A stretch of 64,000 bases of DNA from Marinomonas posidonica IVIA-Po-181 (GTDB lineage: Bacteria; Pseudomonadota; Gammaproteobacteria; Pseudomonadales; Marinomonadaceae), in contig NC_015559.1 of the NCBI RefSeq assembly GCF_000214215.1, forward strand, positions 868,001 to 932,000. Reading direction: 5' to 3'. The notes beneath the pieces were generated by a model. It saw nothing but the letters and a program-made list of their open reading frames with translations, made no database searches and was not told the origin of the DNA. A program made the position numbers and the translations under genes. Below, piece after piece: positions 7,915 to 18,444 of this stretch (the stretch's first letter is position 1; the number at the start of each line of letters is the position of its first letter).

Positions 7915-8778
7915 ATGAGTGGTTTAGCCAAATGGATAATGGAAAAACGCCGTAACGCCATCATAGGTGTCATGGTGTTTGGTTTGATCCCCGTTATGTT
8001 TTGGCTGGCTGCGGCCATTTTAGGCTTAGTGGTACTTCGTAAAGGTGTAAAAGAAGGAATACCTGTTTTTGCTTGGGGCTGTTTACCAGGTCTTGTTATC
8101 TGGATGCTTCAGGGTGATGCAACTGCGTTACTGGTTATGTTAGATGTGGCTTTGTTGGCTTATTTATTAAGAGAAACAAGGTCATGGAGTTGGGTGTTAT
8201 TAGCCGGTAGTTTATTGGCGTCATTTAATACCTTGATTCAACCTCTGCTCATGTCAGATGTCTTGAACTTTGCAGTTGACTTGGTTCAGACTGTTTTGCA
8301 ACGAGAGGCGGTTGAAGTACCTGAAAGATCTATGATCTTTTCCCAAGCGGTGATGGCGGTGTCCATTTTCCAAGTGGTGATTGCGGTTTTCGCGCTTTTA
8401 TTGGCGAGAAAGTGGCAAGCAGGGCTCTATAATCCGGGTGGGTTACGTAGCGAATTTCATCAATTAAGATTGCCTGTGGCATTCAGTCTGGTGCTTGGCA
8501 CTATGATATTGATTGGTGAGAGTGTGGGAGGGGCGCTTTCTGTGCTTTCTCAAGCCGCCGTACCCGCTTTGATATTGCCAGGATTAGCATTAGTACACGG
8601 TATTTTAGCAAAAAAAGAAATTGGGGTTGTTGGACTGATCGCATTTTATCTGGTGGGATTTTTTATCCTGAATGTTTATTTTGCGAACCTTTTGATCGCG
8701 CTATGCGTGATTGATAGTTTTGTGGATATACGTTCCAAGATCCAAGGTAAGGCGTCCAACTCAAGTGATAGCGAATGA
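7915..8778 (+). CDS. DUF2232/YybS-like membrane protein in the ribosomal operon
   Basis: A 287-residue integral membrane protein with about eight hydrophobic helices and a short polar tail. A protein of this size and topology sits between rpsR and rplI in Pseudomonas and relatives and is usually described as a DUF2232 (YybS-like) protein; the call rests mainly on position, size and topology. Its function is unknown. It starts 18 bp after rpsR and ends 19 bp before rplI, so it is clearly within the operon. Confidence 0.7.
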   Translation: MSGLAKWIMEKRRNAIIGVMVFGLIPVMFWLAAAILGLVVLRKGVKEGIPVFAWGCLPGLVIWMLQGDATALLVMLDVALLAYLLRETRSWSWVLLAGSLLASFNTLIQPLLMSDVLNFAVDLVQTVLQREAVEVPERSMIFSQAVMAVSIFQVVIAVFALLLARKWQAGLYNPGGLRSEFHQLRLPVAFSLVLGTMILIGESVGGALSVLSQAAVPALILPGLALVHGILAKKEIGVVGLIAFYLVGFFILNVYFANLLIALCVIDSFVDIRSKIQGKASNSSDSE

Positions 8779-8797
8779 TTAATTAGAGGTGATCGAG

Positions 8798-9241
8798 ATG
8801 GAAGTTATTCTACTCGACAAAGTAAACAAGCTAGGCGGTATTGGTGACGTTGCAGTTGTTAAACCAGGCTACGCTCGTAACTTTTTGATTCCAAACAAAA
8901 AAGCTGTAATGGCTACGAAAGCTAACTTGGCTAGCTTTGAAGAGCGTCGTGCTGAGCTTGAAGCTCAAGCTGCTGAGCGTAAAGCGGAAGCTGAAACACG
9001 TGCTCAATCACTAGAAGGTAAAACTTTCACAATCGCTGCGAATGCTGGTGATGAAGGTAAGCTTTTTGGTTCTATCGGTACTCGCGACATCGCTGAAGCC
9101 ATTTCTGCAGAAGTAGAAGTGTCTAAAGCAGAAGTTCGTCTACCTGAAGGTACTATCCGCCACACAGGTTCTTTCGAGATCGATCTTCAGCTTCACTCTG
9201 AAGTTGTTGTTGCTGTGACATTGGTTGTGACGGCTGAATAA
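8798..9241 (+). CDS. rplI: 50S ribosomal protein L9
   Basis: The 147-residue protein begins [17 protein letters not shown] and has the signature [14 protein letters not shown] of L9, then the long connecting helix rich in E, A and R, and the C-terminal domain with [17 protein letters not shown] at 8798 is chosen over an in-frame GTG at 8789 because AGAGGT lies 7 nt upstream and every L9 starts at MxVILL. Last gene of the rpsF operon, followed by a strong terminator. Confidence 0.98.
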   Translation: MEVILLDKVNKLGGIGDVAVVKPGYARNFLIPNKKAVMATKANLASFEERRAELEAQAAERKAEAETRAQSLEGKTFTIAANAGDEGKLFGSIGTRDIAEAISAEVEVSKAEVRLPEGTIRHTGSFEIDLQLHSEVVVAVTLVVTAE

Positions 9242-9264
9242 TTTATTTCGATAAATTATTTGCT

Positions 9265-9305
9265 AAAAAAAGGGTGTCTTGCTGATTGCAAGATGCCCTT
9301 TTTTT
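9265..9305 (+). terminator. Intrinsic terminator after rplI
   Basis: An 11-bp stem GGGTGTCTTGC/GCAAGATGCCC (with two G-U pairs) around a TGATT loop is flanked by an A-run on the left and a seven-T run on the right. It ends the rpsF-rplI transcript and separates it from dnaB. Confidence 0.93.
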
Positions 9306-9362
9306 GTGGCCATGATAAGCTAATCCAACTGTTTTTTGACCTTTATAAATGGATATTGTTGC

Positions 9363-10739
9363 GTGCAATTAGATGATTCTGAAGTGGCTTCTATTAAGTT
9401 GCCTCCCTATTCGGTAGAAGCTGAACGTTCTGTCGTTGGCGGTTTGATGTTGGACCCGCAGGCTTGGGAAAAAGTGTCCGAGCTGGTTATTGCTGATGAT
9501 TTTTATCGACCTGAGCATAAGTTAATCTTCGCGGTAATTGCTCGGTTGGCTGATGAGTCTGAGCCGGTCGATGTCGTGACCATTGGTGAGCGCCTAGACA
9601 AGCGAGGTGATTTGGAATCAATTGGTGGAATGGCTTATCTGATTGAGGTAGCCGAAGCGACCCCCAGTGCGTCCAACATTGCCTCATATGCGGACATTGT
9701 GCGTGAGCGTTCGATCTTACGCCGTTTGATTTCAACCACCAATGACATTTCCTCTCGTGCTTTTCATCCTGAAGGGATGACAGCAGCAGAAGTATTGGAT
9801 GAAGCGGAACGTAAGATTTTTCAAATTGCCGAAGGCGGTGAAAAGAAAGGTGGACCAAGAATTGCTTCTGATATCTTGAGTGCGACTGTTGATAAAATCG
9901 ATGAGCTTTATCATCAAGATGGTGCGATTACAGGGTTGAGTACAGGGTTTACCGATTTGGATGCCATGACCGCAGGATTACAACCAGCTGATTTGGTTAT
10001 TGTGGCGGGTCGTCCCTCTATGGGTAAAACCACCTTCGCAATGAATTTGGTCGAAAATGCCGCGATGATCAGTGACCTTCCTGTAATTGTTTTCAGTTTG
10101 GAGATGCCTTCAGAGTCGTTGATGATGCGTATGTTGTCATCGCTGGGGCGAATTGATCAAACGCGCATGCGTTCGGGCCAATTGATCCAAGAAGATTGGG
10201 ACAAATTGATGTCAGCGGTGAAGATGCTGAAGGATCGGAAGTTATTCATTGATGATACGGGTGGCATTAGCCCGACTGAAATGCGATCACGGGTTCGCCG
10301 TATTGCCCGAGAGCATGGTGGTGTGGCCCTTATCATGGTCGATTACCTTCAATTGATGCAGATTCCTGGCTTTACTGAAGGTCGAACGAACGAGATTTCT
10401 GAAATATCACGATCCCTTAAGGCCATTGCGAAAGAAATGGACTGTCCTATGGTGGCATTGTCCCAGCTAAACCGTAGTTTGGAGAACCGACCCAATAAGC
10501 GCCCAGTCAACTCGGACTTGCGTGAATCCGGAGCGATTGAGCAGGATGCGGATGTGATCTCCTTTGTATACCGTGACGAAGTGTACCACGAAGATACGCC
10601 ACATAAAGGGATTGCAGAAATCATTATTGGTAAGCAGCGTAATGGTCCGATAGGTACTTGTCGTTTGGCTTTTGTGGGTAAATATACTCGTTTTGAAGAT
10701 TTGGCGCCGGATGCTTACCGTGATTTTGATGACGAATAA
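9363..10739 (+). CDS. dnaB: Replicative DNA helicase DnaB
   Basis: Hexameric helicase that unwinds DNA at the replication fork. The N-terminal domain has PPYSVEAERSVVGGLMLD, and the RecA-like domain has Walker A GRPSMGKT and the conserved DYLQLM and SQLNRSLENR segments. The start is uncertain: GTG 9363 gives 458 residues with a weak GGA nine bases upstream, while TTG at 9336 would add nine residues. It follows the rplI terminator closely, as in many gammaproteobacteria, but the alanine racemase gene often found downstream is not here. Confidence 0.96.
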   Translation: MQLDDSEVASIKLPPYSVEAERSVVGGLMLDPQAWEKVSELVIADDFYRPEHKLIFAVIARLADESEPVDVVTIGERLDKRGDLESIGGMAYLIEVAEATPSASNIASYADIVRERSILRRLISTTNDISSRAFHPEGMTAAEVLDEAERKIFQIAEGGEKKGGPRIASDILSATVDKIDELYHQDGAITGLSTGFTDLDAMTAGLQPADLVIVAGRPSMGKTTFAMNLVENAAMISDLPVIVFSLEMPSESLMMRMLSSLGRIDQTRMRSGQLIQEDWDKLMSAVKMLKDRKLFIDDTGGISPTEMRSRVRRIAREHGGVALIMVDYLQLMQIPGFTEGRTNEISEISRSLKAIAKEMDCPMVALSQLNRSLENRPNKRPVNSDLRESGAIEQDADVISFVYRDEVYHEDTPHKGIAEIIIGKQRNGPIGTCRLAFVGKYTRFEDLAPDAYRDFDDE

Positions 10740-10811
10740 TGTGTGACTAAAAATGAGTTCGGGTGCGATGGCTGCATCTTAATATAATAACGATAAGATC
10801 GAGGATGATAT

Positions 10812-12374
10812 ATGCGTAAGATGCCTGTAACTGGAAAGGAAAATGATTTCCCTGAAAGCGATGTTTTAGTATCCAGCACGGATGTGAAAGGGCGAATTAC
10901 CTTTGTTAATGATGCGTTTTGTGAGGTCGCAGGTTATCAACAAGCGAGCCTTATTGGCGCGCCTCATAACTTGATTCGACATCCTGATGTGCCGTCTGCT
11001 GTGTTTGCGGATATGTGGGCCAACTTAAAGCAAGGTCGTAGTTGGATGGGGATAGTGAAAAACCGTTGTGAAAATGGCGATCATTATTGGGTGAGTGCAC
11101 ACGTAAGTCCCTTGTTGGATGGCAGTAAAGTTATTGGTTATGAGTCCGTGCGTCGTAAAGCTACGACGGCTGAAAAGCAGCACGCTCAATCCATTTATGA
11201 TCGAATTAATGCAGGAAAAAGTCTCTTGCCTTGGTCTATTAAGGCGACGTCTCATTTGGCAAATGCGAGTTGGCCTGTTCTCTTGTGTTTTGTGTTGTTG
11301 GCTTGCACGGGGGTGTTGTCTGGAAACCTGTTTTATCAGGTGTTAGCACCACTGTTGGCTTTATTGGGTGCAGGGCTAGTTTATCTTCAAGGTCAGTCTG
11401 TTAATAAGTTGGTCGCTTTATTGTCTGAAGAGTCGAATAATCCGATTGGCCAGTATCTGTATTGTCGTTCTGTGGGGGCAAAAGCCGCCATTCGCTTCGA
11501 TAAAATCCATCAAGAAGCGGCCGGTCATACGTTTCGCTATCGTCTAAAAGAAGGGGCGAATCAATTAAGTAAGCGAGCTTCGGACGCGAAAGGCAGCGTG
11601 ACCACCAACTTGACGAACTTTAATAAACAGCGCGGTACGTTCCAAGATGTGGTCGCAGCAAGTTCGCAATTGCTTTCCAGTGTGACTCAGGTGTCGTCTC
11701 ATATTCAGGTGGCAGTTGAGGCGACAGAGGCGGTTGGCAGTTTAACAATAGAAAGTCGTCATCTTGCTCAACAAACGGGCACGACCATAGGTCAGGTTTA
11801 TCAAGAGGTGGCAGAGGCAAAACAAGTGGTCTCTGTGTTATCTGAGCAAAGTGATAAAATCAATGAGTTGGTTCACTCAATTAGTGACATTGCCGAGCAG
11901 ACAAACCTGTTGGCATTGAATGCTGCGATTGAGTCAGCTCGTGCCGGTGAGGCTGGTCGAGGTTTTGCTGTGGTGGCGGATGAGGTGCGAGCCTTGGCCA
12001 TTCGTACGCAAAATGCGACACAAAGTATTCATAGCATGACGGAGGAGTTGAAAAAGAAAACCTCTGATGTCACGTCTACCATAGATAAAGGTGCTTTGGT
12101 GGCTCAGCAAGGAGTTGAAAGTGTGAATCAGGTCGCTGAAAAAATGAGTGAAATAGAGGCGTCTATTCAGCGTGTGGTGGAAATGACTGCGCAAATTAAT
12201 GTTTCCTCTGAAGAGCAGGCAGGGGTTGCTCGCAACTTGAACGACAAAATGGAAGTGGTCGATGAGTTAAGTGTAAACAGTATCGAACGTGCTGAAAATA
12301 TTGTGTTAAATATTACTCATATTGAAGAAGAGGCTTATGAGCAAGGTAACCTTGCTGAGCGCATGAAGCAGTAG
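10812..12374 (+). CDS. Aer-type PAS methyl-accepting chemotaxis protein (aerotaxis receptor)
   Basis: A 520-residue energy or oxygen sensor for chemotaxis. Residues 15-115 form a PAS domain of the Aer type ([22 protein letters not shown], RWxGIVKNR-like), which in Aer binds FAD. Two close membrane helices follow at about 150-195, with no periplasmic sensor domain. The signalling hairpin [21 protein letters not shown] is present. It is a lone gene between dnaB and bioA, with its own upstream gap of 72 bp. FAD binding is inferred from the family. Confidence 0.9.
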   Translation: MRKMPVTGKENDFPESDVLVSSTDVKGRITFVNDAFCEVAGYQQASLIGAPHNLIRHPDVPSAVFADMWANLKQGRSWMGIVKNRCENGDHYWVSAHVSPLLDGSKVIGYESVRRKATTAEKQHAQSIYDRINAGKSLLPWSIKATSHLANASWPVLLCFVLLACTGVLSGNLFYQVLAPLLALLGAGLVYLQGQSVNKLVALLSEESNNPIGQYLYCRSVGAKAAIRFDKIHQEAAGHTFRYRLKEGANQLSKRASDAKGSVTTNLTNFNKQRGTFQDVVAASSQLLSSVTQVSSHIQVAVEATEAVGSLTIESRHLAQQTGTTIGQVYQEVAEAKQVVSVLSEQSDKINELVHSISDIAEQTNLLALNAAIESARAGEAGRGFAVVADEVRALAIRTQNATQSIHSMTEELKKKTSDVTSTIDKGALVAQQGVESVNQVAEKMSEIEASIQRVVEMTAQINVSSEEQAGVARNLNDKMEVVDELSVNSIERAENIVLNITHIEEEAYEQGNLAERMKQ

Positions 12375-12404
12375 GTTTGTAACACAGGTTCCAGTTTAAA
12401 TGAT

Positions 12405-12445
12405 AAAAAGCCCTTTGTTGAAGTGATTTGCAAAGGGCTTTTTTA
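12405..12445. terminator. Bidirectional intrinsic terminator between the chemoreceptor gene and bioA
   Basis: A perfect stem AGCCCTTTG/CAAAGGGCT around a 12-nt loop has A-runs on its left and T-runs on its right, so it works on both strands. It separates two convergent genes, the chemoreceptor (plus) and bioA (minus). Confidence 0.92.
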
Positions 12446-12448
12446 GAT

Positions 12449-13735
12449 CTATTGATTAAGAATGGTATAGATGGCTTGCCCCAATTTTTGAACGTCTTGT
12501 TGGCTGATGACATAGGGTGGCATCAGATAGATGAGTTTTCCAAATGGGCGAATCCAAACACCAAGTTCAACAAACTTTGGTTGTATTTCGTTTAGGTCGA
12601 TTGGCTCATTAAGTTCGACGACGCCAATGGCGCCTAGGCAACGTACATCTTTGACGGGTTCTAATGACAAACAAGGTGAGAGAGCTTGAGTAAGCCAGTC
12701 TTCAAGTTGAGCAACGGTTTGGGTTATGTCGCTAGAGCCTAGTAAAGATAAACTGGCGTTTGCGGCGGCGCAGGCTAAAGGATTGGCCATAAAAGTTGGT
12801 CCATGCATGAATACCCCATCCTTTTCGCTAATGCCAAGGGCCACTTTATTGTTCGTTAGCGTGGCTGCTAAGGTCATGTAACCCCCCGTTAAGGCTTTAC
12901 CAACACACATAATGTCAGGGCAAATGTTACTGTGTTCGGTGGCAAAGAGTTTTCCGGTTCGGCCAAAGCCAGTGGCAATTTCATCAAAAATCAGCAGGAT
13001 GTCGAATTCGTCACAGAGTGAGCGAATGTGATTAAGATAGTCTGGGTTGTAAAAGCGCATGCCGCCAGCGTTTTGTACAACAGGTTCGATGATGAATCCA
13101 GCAATGTTCTGATGGTTCTCTGTTAATACGTGGCGAATTTCAGCAAGGTATTCTGGGTCGACTGGTGTATCGATTCCTGTTGGTGGTGGGGAGATAAAAT
13201 ATTGTTGGGTTAGCGCGCCTGTGAAGAGGTTGTGCATGCCATTTTCAGGGTCGCAAACTGACATGGCTGCGAAAGTATCGCCATGATAGCCGCTTCTTGG
13301 GGTGACAAAATATTGCTTATCGGCTTTGTCTTGAGTGTGCCAGTACTGTATGGCCATTTTTAGAGCCACTTCCACTGAGACAGAACCGGAATCTGAGAAG
13401 AAGACTCGTTGTAATGGCTCTGGAGTCATTTCGATCAGTTGTTTGGCGAGATGGATGGCTGGTTTGTGTGTTAAGCCACCAAACATAACATGAGAAAACT
13501 GGTTTAACTGTGTCTGTATGGCTTGGTTCATGGCGGGGTGATTGTAGCCATGAATGACACTCCACCAGGAAGACATGCCGTCAATTAGGGTCTTGCCATT
13601 GCTTAAGGTAATCTCACAGCCTTGGGCGCTGTCGACCAAAAACTGTGGGCTTGGGTGGCTCATGGAGGTGTAAGGGTGCCAGAGTAGTTGTTTGTCTAGC
13701 GCTAAATAATCTTGTTGTGATAGCTCATCTTGCAT
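12449..13735 (-). CDS. bioA: Adenosylmethionine-8-amino-7-oxononanoate aminotransferase BioA
   Basis: PLP enzyme that converts KAPA to DAPA using S-adenosylmethionine as amino donor, the third step of ring assembly in biotin synthesis. The 428-residue protein matches the family length. It has LWHPYTSM at the N-terminus, the DEIATGFGRTG block (251-261) and the PLP lysine at K280 in CVGKALTGG. It lies downstream of comF on the minus strand, apart from the other bio genes, and ends in a shared terminator. Confidence 0.96.
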   Translation of the reverse strand: MQDELSQQDYLALDKQLLWHPYTSMSHPSPQFLVDSAQGCEITLSNGKTLIDGMSSWWSVIHGYNHPAMNQAIQTQLNQFSHVMFGGLTHKPAIHLAKQLIEMTPEPLQRVFFSDSGSVSVEVALKMAIQYWHTQDKADKQYFVTPRSGYHGDTFAAMSVCDPENGMHNLFTGALTQQYFISPPPTGIDTPVDPEYLAEIRHVLTENHQNIAGFIIEPVVQNAGGMRFYNPDYLNHIRSLCDEFDILLIFDEIATGFGRTGKLFATEHSNICPDIMCVGKALTGGYMTLAATLTNNKVALGISEKDGVFMHGPTFMANPLACAAANASLSLLGSSDITQTVAQLEDWLTQALSPCLSLEPVKDVRCLGAIGVVELNEPIDLNEIQPKFVELGVWIRPFGKLIYLMPPYVISQQDVQKLGQAIYTILNQ

Positions 13736-13802
13736 AATGTGACACCTTTATAGATTCTGCGGGCATACTAAACAAAGCCAATATAAATGACCAGAGGGTA
13801 GG

Positions 13803-14549
13803 TTAATGGGTTTTGTCTGGTGTTCTGGCAATGACCCAAACATCAATGCGTTTGGCGCCTGCTTTTAATAGTTGCTTGCAGCAGGCCTCGATTGTGCTGC
13901 CTGTTGTCATGACGTCATCAAATAGAGCCACATGTTCCGCAATCTGGCCTTGTATCTGGTAATTTTTGTTGGGGGCTGTTAGTCGCGCTTTACGAGGCAG
14001 AGTATGTTGTGCTTGGCTGTACTGAACCTTGAGGATTGGGTTTGTCTTGGGAAAGTCAGGCGTTTCTTTTCCAAGTATGGCTTGAAGCTGTTTATGTAGC
14101 TGCTTGGCCATAAGTTGAGTTTGACAGAAGCCTCGTTGTCGAATGCGCTTGGGGTGGCTCGGGACAAAGAGCAGTTGTTGTGGCCAGGAGCGAGATTGAT
14201 ATTCGGACACTAAATTTTGGCATATGCATTCTGTTAGTGGGCGAATAAAATGCCCGCCATGGTTAAATTTAATCTGATGGATGAGGGTTCTCATGGTGCC
14301 ATTAAATAAGTAGGGGGCAATGCATACTTGATAGCTTGGCTTGTTGCTTTGGCATTGTCCACAGATTGATTGTGGCTGATTGCTTGGACGTTTGCATTGC
14401 TGGCAGCAAATTAGGTTTGGGTTAAGCCCTTGTTGGCAGTGATGGCAAAAGATTTGTTTGCTGGGGGATTGGCATAAATAGCATTGTCTAAAAAACAACC
14501 TGTAGTAAATCTCTCTGATTTTTTGGGTTGACAGCAATTTCCAGTCCAT
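13803..14549 (-). CDS. comF: ComF/GntX family phosphoribosyltransferase-like protein
   Basis: A 248-residue protein with an N-terminal zinc-ribbon-like region (CYLCQ, CHHCQ, CQQCK, CGQCQ, four CxxC pairs in residues 23-66) and a C-terminal phosphoribosyltransferase domain with the PRPP-binding motif [12 protein letters not shown]. ComF proteins take part in DNA uptake during natural transformation in several bacteria; the role in this organism is not shown. It starts 35 bp from bioB on the opposite strand, so the two promoters overlap each other's coding ends, and bioA follows 67 bp downstream. Confidence 0.9.
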   Translation of the reverse strand: MDWKLLSTQKIREIYYRLFFRQCYLCQSPSKQIFCHHCQQGLNPNLICCQQCKRPSNQPQSICGQCQSNKPSYQVCIAPYLFNGTMRTLIHQIKFNHGGHFIRPLTECICQNLVSEYQSRSWPQQLLFVPSHPKRIRQRGFCQTQLMAKQLHKQLQAILGKETPDFPKTNPILKVQYSQAQHTLPRKARLTAPNKNYQIQGQIAEHVALFDDVMTTGSTIEACCKQLLKAGAKRIDVWVIARTPDKTH

Positions 14550-14584
14550 TAGTATTGCTCCATTATTTCATGTTCGAGGGTATT

Positions 14585-15655
14585 ATGTCTGTTTCAAGCG
14601 CTGCTTCAATGAATTCTACTGGTCCACGTTTTGATTGGACTCATGCAGAGATAAAAGCTTTATTTGATCTTCCTTTCATGGATTTGATGTTTCGTGCACA
14701 GACTGTCCATAGAGAAAATTTCGCGCCCAATGAAGTTCAAGTAAGTACCCTTTTATCCATTAAAACAGGCGCTTGTCCAGAAGACTGTAAATACTGCCCA
14801 CAAAGTGGCCACTATAATACAGAGCTTGAAAAAGAAAAATTGATGGAAGTGAGAAAGGTGTTGGAAGAAGCGGCCCTTGCAAAAGAAAAGGGCGCTAGTC
14901 GTTTCTGTATGGGGGCGGCGTGGAAGCATCCTTCTGAAAAAGATTTTCCTTATGTGTTGGAAATGATCAAAGGGGTTAAGTCGCTTGGTTTAGAGTCTTG
15001 TGTCACTTTAGGTACATTGAATGATGATCAGGCCAAACGTCTTTCAGATGCCGGTTTGGATTATTATAATCATAACTTGGACACCTCAGCGGAATACTAC
15101 GATAGCATTATCACTACTCGTAGCTATCAAGATCGATTGGATACCCTTTCTCGTGTCCGTGATTCGGGCATTAAGTTATGTTGTGGTGGCATCATGGGAA
15201 TGGGCGAAGAGCAAAAGGACCGCGTTGGCTTGTTGCGTCAATTGTCACAAATGCAACCACATCCAGAAAGTGTGCCAATCAATATGCTGGTAAAGGTAGA
15301 AGGCACGCCACTTGAAAATGTGGATGACTTAGATACTTTTGAATTCATTCGTACCATAGCGGTTGCTCGAATCATTATGCCTAAATCTCATGTGCGTTTA
15401 TCGGCTGGCCGACAAGGGATGAATGAACAGACGCAAGCTTTATGTTTCATGGCTGGCGCAAACTCCATTTTTTACGGAGAGAAATTACTAACGACTGGTA
15501 ACCCTGAAGCGGACAAAGATATGGCGTTGTTTGCTAAATTAGGTATCAACCCTGAGAAACGTGAAGAACATTCTGACGAGGCGGTTGCCGAAGCCATTGC
15601 CGCTCAAGTTGTCAAACAAGAAGACGCTAAGTTTTTCTATGAAGCCAGCGTTTAA
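14585..15655 (+). CDS. bioB: Biotin synthase BioB
   Basis: Radical SAM enzyme that inserts sulfur into dethiobiotin, the last step of biotin synthesis. The 356-residue protein carries the CxxxCxxC cluster motif (C64, C68, C71 in [12 protein letters not shown]), [14 protein letters not shown] and YNHNLDTS, all diagnostic of BioB. ATG at 14585 is chosen because GAGGG lies 4 nt upstream; an in-frame ATG at 14570 is possible. First gene of bioBFHCD, overlapping bioF by 17 bp. Confidence 0.97.
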   Translation: MSVSSAASMNSTGPRFDWTHAEIKALFDLPFMDLMFRAQTVHRENFAPNEVQVSTLLSIKTGACPEDCKYCPQSGHYNTELEKEKLMEVRKVLEEAALAKEKGASRFCMGAAWKHPSEKDFPYVLEMIKGVKSLGLESCVTLGTLNDDQAKRLSDAGLDYYNHNLDTSAEYYDSIITTRSYQDRLDTLSRVRDSGIKLCCGGIMGMGEEQKDRVGLLRQLSQMQPHPESVPINMLVKVEGTPLENVDDLDTFEFIRTIAVARIIMPKSHVRLSAGRQGMNEQTQALCFMAGANSIFYGEKLLTTGNPEADKDMALFAKLGINPEKREEHSDEAVAEAIAAQVVKQEDAKFFYEASV

Positions 15656-16820
15656 TACGCCTTCATGGATGCTGGCGGCGCTTGATGAAAGGCGTCGTCA
15701 GGACCTTATGCGTCATACGGTGACCTTAGATAGTCCTCAAGTGCCTCATACTCAAATTAATGGTCAGCGTTATACCGCGTTTTGCTCAAACGATTATTTA
15801 GGGTTGGCAAATCATCCTTCGTTAATCCGAGCTATGCAGCAAAGTGCCGATGAATATGGCGTTGGCGGCGGTTCCTCGCATTTGGTAGCAGGGCATCTTA
15901 CTCCCCACCATAGATTGGAAGAGGCGTTGGCCGAATGGCTTGGGTATGAGCGTGTTTTGTTATTTAGCACAGGTTACATGGCCAATCTCGGGGTGATCTC
16001 CGCTTTAGCGAATAAACAGCGCCCCGTCATTCAGGATAAACTAAATCACGCTTCTTTAATTGATGGTGCGCAATTGGCGCAGGCCCCCATGCGTCGCTAT
16101 CTTCACGCCACCCCTTTGAGTGCTAAAAAGCTGATGATGAAGTCCGAACAAAGTGGATTATTGGTGACGGACGGCGTTTTTAGTATGGACGGAGACATAG
16201 CGCCTTTGTCAGAGTTATCGGATTTGGCCTCTCAGTATGATTGGACTTTTATGGTAGATGATGCTCATGGATTAGGGTGCTTGGGTGAAAAAGGGCGTGG
16301 CAGTTTGGCGCTATCCGATTTGGCGATGGCACAAGTTCCTTTATTAATGGGAACGTTTGGTAAAGCATTTGGAACGTCAGGGGCTTTTGTCGCAACGACG
16401 CGCGATTTCGCGGACTATTTGACTCAGTTCGCCCGTCCATATGTGTATACCACGTCAATGTCCCCAGCTATGGCTGGTGCCAGTTTAGCTGCACTTGAGT
16501 TGATTTGTTCTCAAGAAGGAGAAGATCGAAGAGTGAGGCTGGCCGAGCACATTGCTTACTTTAGGCAGAGAGTGGCGAGTTTGCCAGTAGAGTTGATGGT
16601 GTCTAAAACGGCTATTCAGCCTATTGTGATTGGCGATAGTTCGACAGCCTTGGCGGTGAGTGAACAACTTAAAGCGTTCGGTATTTGGTGTACTGCGATT
16701 CGACCACCGACTGTTCCAAAGGGTAAAGCAAGATTGAGAATTACCCTGAGTGCTGGACACTCAAAGCAAGATTTAGTGTTATTATGTGATGCACTTGAGC
16801 AAGTATTAACAGCTAAATAA
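15639..16820 (+). CDS. bioF: 8-amino-7-oxononanoate synthase BioF
   Basis: PLP enzyme that joins pimeloyl-ACP and alanine to make KAPA. The 393-residue protein has the alpha-oxoamine synthase motifs [19 protein letters not shown] (206-213) and the PLP lysine K242 in [11 protein letters not shown] 15639, inside the end of bioB, gives a family-like length; the longer frame from 15561 would add 26 unlike residues. The ribosome site is weak, so coupling to bioB translation is likely. Confidence 0.95.
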   Translation: MKPAFNTPSWMLAALDERRRQDLMRHTVTLDSPQVPHTQINGQRYTAFCSNDYLGLANHPSLIRAMQQSADEYGVGGGSSHLVAGHLTPHHRLEEALAEWLGYERVLLFSTGYMANLGVISALANKQRPVIQDKLNHASLIDGAQLAQAPMRRYLHATPLSAKKLMMKSEQSGLLVTDGVFSMDGDIAPLSELSDLASQYDWTFMVDDAHGLGCLGEKGRGSLALSDLAMAQVPLLMGTFGKAFGTSGAFVATTRDFADYLTQFARPYVYTTSMSPAMAGASLAALELICSQEGEDRRVRLAEHIAYFRQRVASLPVELMVSKTAIQPIVIGDSSTALAVSEQLKAFGIWCTAIRPPTVPKGKARLRITLSAGHSKQDLVLLCDALEQVLTAK

Positions 16821-16832
16821 TTGAGGGGCAGC

Positions 16833-17636
16833 ATGCGTACACCTATTGAAACGGAAGCTTTCGGCGACGAGTCTAAACAAGCTATATTTATGGTGTCTGG
16901 TTGGGCCATGCCAAAAGAGGTTATGGCCAATTTTGCGCGACGTTTGAGTGAGCGTTTCTATGTTGTGGTAGCGAATTTGCCGGGTGTTTCTCTTGATGAA
17001 CAGTGGATCTCTCGAACTCGTATTGGGCCAAATTACGATATCGATGCCTTGACTGAGCAGCTGATTGATTTAGCACCGGGCAATGCTTGGTGGTTGGGTT
17101 GGTCTTTGGGTGGGATGATCTCAACCTATGTAGCGGCTCGCCGTTCCAGTTGCGTTATGGGGCTTATTACCTTTTCCAGTTCCCCTAGTTTTGTGCAGCG
17201 AGAGGGGTGGTCTGATGCTATGTCAGAAATCGATTTTGATGCCTTTGTTGCTTTGGTTGATCAACAGCCAGAACAAGGTCTTAAGCGTTTTGTGATGTTG
17301 CAGGCCAAAGGGGCACAGAGCGACCGTCAATTGGTTAAGCAATTGCAGTCCTTATTGCCTGTTGCTACCTTGAATCAAGCCGCTTTGATTGGCGGTTTGC
17401 GCATGCTTAAGTCGCTTGATGTGCGCCGTGAGCTGTCATTATTGGATAGGCCAAACTTACACGTATTTGGTGGCAAGGATGCGCTAGTGTCTGCGCAATG
17501 TTTAGAGCAGCAGACGGACGTAAACCCTCTACAAGAGATTTTGATCATGCCAAATTGTGCTCATCAAGCGTTTTTGGAAGAAGAAGAGGCTTGTGTGCAA
17601 GCGGTTGAAAACTTCATAGATGCTAATAACTCCTAA
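16833..17636 (+). CDS. bioH: Pimeloyl-ACP methyl ester carboxylesterase BioH
   Basis: Alpha/beta hydrolase that removes the methyl group from pimeloyl-ACP methyl ester and ends the disguised fatty acid cycle begun by BioC. In the 267-residue protein S91 lies in GWSLGG, with D216 (GGKDALVS) and H244 (NCAHQAF) completing a visible catalytic triad. ATG 16833 has GAGGGG 5 nt upstream. Its place between bioF and bioC supports BioH over other hydrolases, although sequence divergence in this family is high. It overlaps bioC by 17 bp. Confidence 0.9.
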   Translation: MRTPIETEAFGDESKQAIFMVSGWAMPKEVMANFARRLSERFYVVVANLPGVSLDEQWISRTRIGPNYDIDALTEQLIDLAPGNAWWLGWSLGGMISTYVAARRSSCVMGLITFSSSPSFVQREGWSDAMSEIDFDAFVALVDQQPEQGLKRFVMLQAKGAQSDRQLVKQLQSLLPVATLNQAALIGGLRMLKSLDVRRELSLLDRPNLHVFGGKDALVSAQCLEQQTDVNPLQEILIMPNCAHQAFLEEEEACVQAVENFIDANNS

Positions 17637-18432
17637 CCTTTCTTCAGCAAGCGCCTATAAACGGCAGCTTGCAAAGCGTTTTGATCGTGCTGCTTCGTCT
17701 TATGATGCTTATGCTCAGTTTCAATTGGATGTTCTCAACAGGTTGCTACTTTGTTTACCTGACTCTCCAACCCATACCATCATGGATCTGGGGACTGGAA
17801 CTGGGTTAGCTTTACCCTCGTTAATGACTAAATGTACGCCGAATCATTGTGTTGCTCTCGATTTATCTCCGGCTATGTTGGCTGTGTCGCGTGCTCGTAT
17901 GTCTGATGATTTTCCAATTCATTATGTCTGTGCTGATGCGGAAACCTTCCCTTTTGCAGGGAGCTGCTTTGATGTGATTTTTTCCAGTTTGGCGATTCAG
18001 TGGTGTTTGCAGCCAGAAAGTTTATTTCGCTCTTTGTTTGCGGCTAGCTGTCACGAGGGGTATTTGGTTTTTTCTACGTTATTAGTAGGTTCTATGCCAG
18101 AGTTATCGACAGCTTGGTTAGGCGTGGATGGACGTGAACACGTTCATCAGTACATCACTGAAGAAGCGTTAAAAAATCAGCTCTTGGCCGCATCGTGGCA
18201 AATTGAGTCATTATCCGTCGAGCAGGTAGAGATGTGGTTTGATTCGCCTGAAGCTGCGGTGGCGTCTTTGAAGAAGGTGGGTGCTAGTCTGATTTCAACG
18301 GAAAAACAGCAGGCGATATCGCCTTCAACCTGGAAAGCTTTTTTGCAGCAATATGAAAAACAGCGTCAAGTGAAGGGGATTCCTTTGAGTTATCAGGTGG
18401 CGTTTGTTGTCGCCCGTAAACATGTTAGTTAG
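17620..18432 (+). CDS. bioC: Malonyl-ACP O-methyltransferase BioC
   Basis: SAM-dependent methyltransferase that methylates malonyl-ACP so that fatty acid enzymes can extend it to pimeloyl-ACP methyl ester. The 270-residue protein begins with the BioC signature KRFDRAASSYDAYAQFQ, followed by the SAM-binding loop IMDLGTGTGL (54-63) and the FDVIFSSLAIQWC segment. It lies between bioH and bioD and overlaps bioH, so the full BioC-BioH route is encoded in one operon. Confidence 0.95.
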   Translation: MLITPNLSSASAYKRQLAKRFDRAASSYDAYAQFQLDVLNRLLLCLPDSPTHTIMDLGTGTGLALPSLMTKCTPNHCVALDLSPAMLAVSRARMSDDFPIHYVCADAETFPFAGSCFDVIFSSLAIQWCLQPESLFRSLFAASCHEGYLVFSTLLVGSMPELSTAWLGVDGREHVHQYITEEALKNQLLAASWQIESLSVEQVEMWFDSPEAAVASLKKVGASLISTEKQQAISPSTWKAFLQQYEKQRQVKGIPLSYQVAFVVARKHVS

Positions 18433-18444
18433 ATCGAGGCAGTT

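Noticed and set aside
10776-10799. ATCTTA-N12-TAAGAT repeat with an internal TATAAT upstream of the Aer-type receptor gene
   Set aside because: Arms are only 6 bp, no -35 box is found at the right distance, and a sigma-28 consensus (TAAA-N15-GCCGATAA) was looked for and not found.
14465-14520. CAACC ... GGTTG pair upstream of bioB considered as a BirA operator
   Set aside because: The half-sites do not match the TTGTAAACC/GGTTTACAA type operator and lie inside comF; no convincing BirA site was seen in the comF-bioB or comF-bioA gaps.
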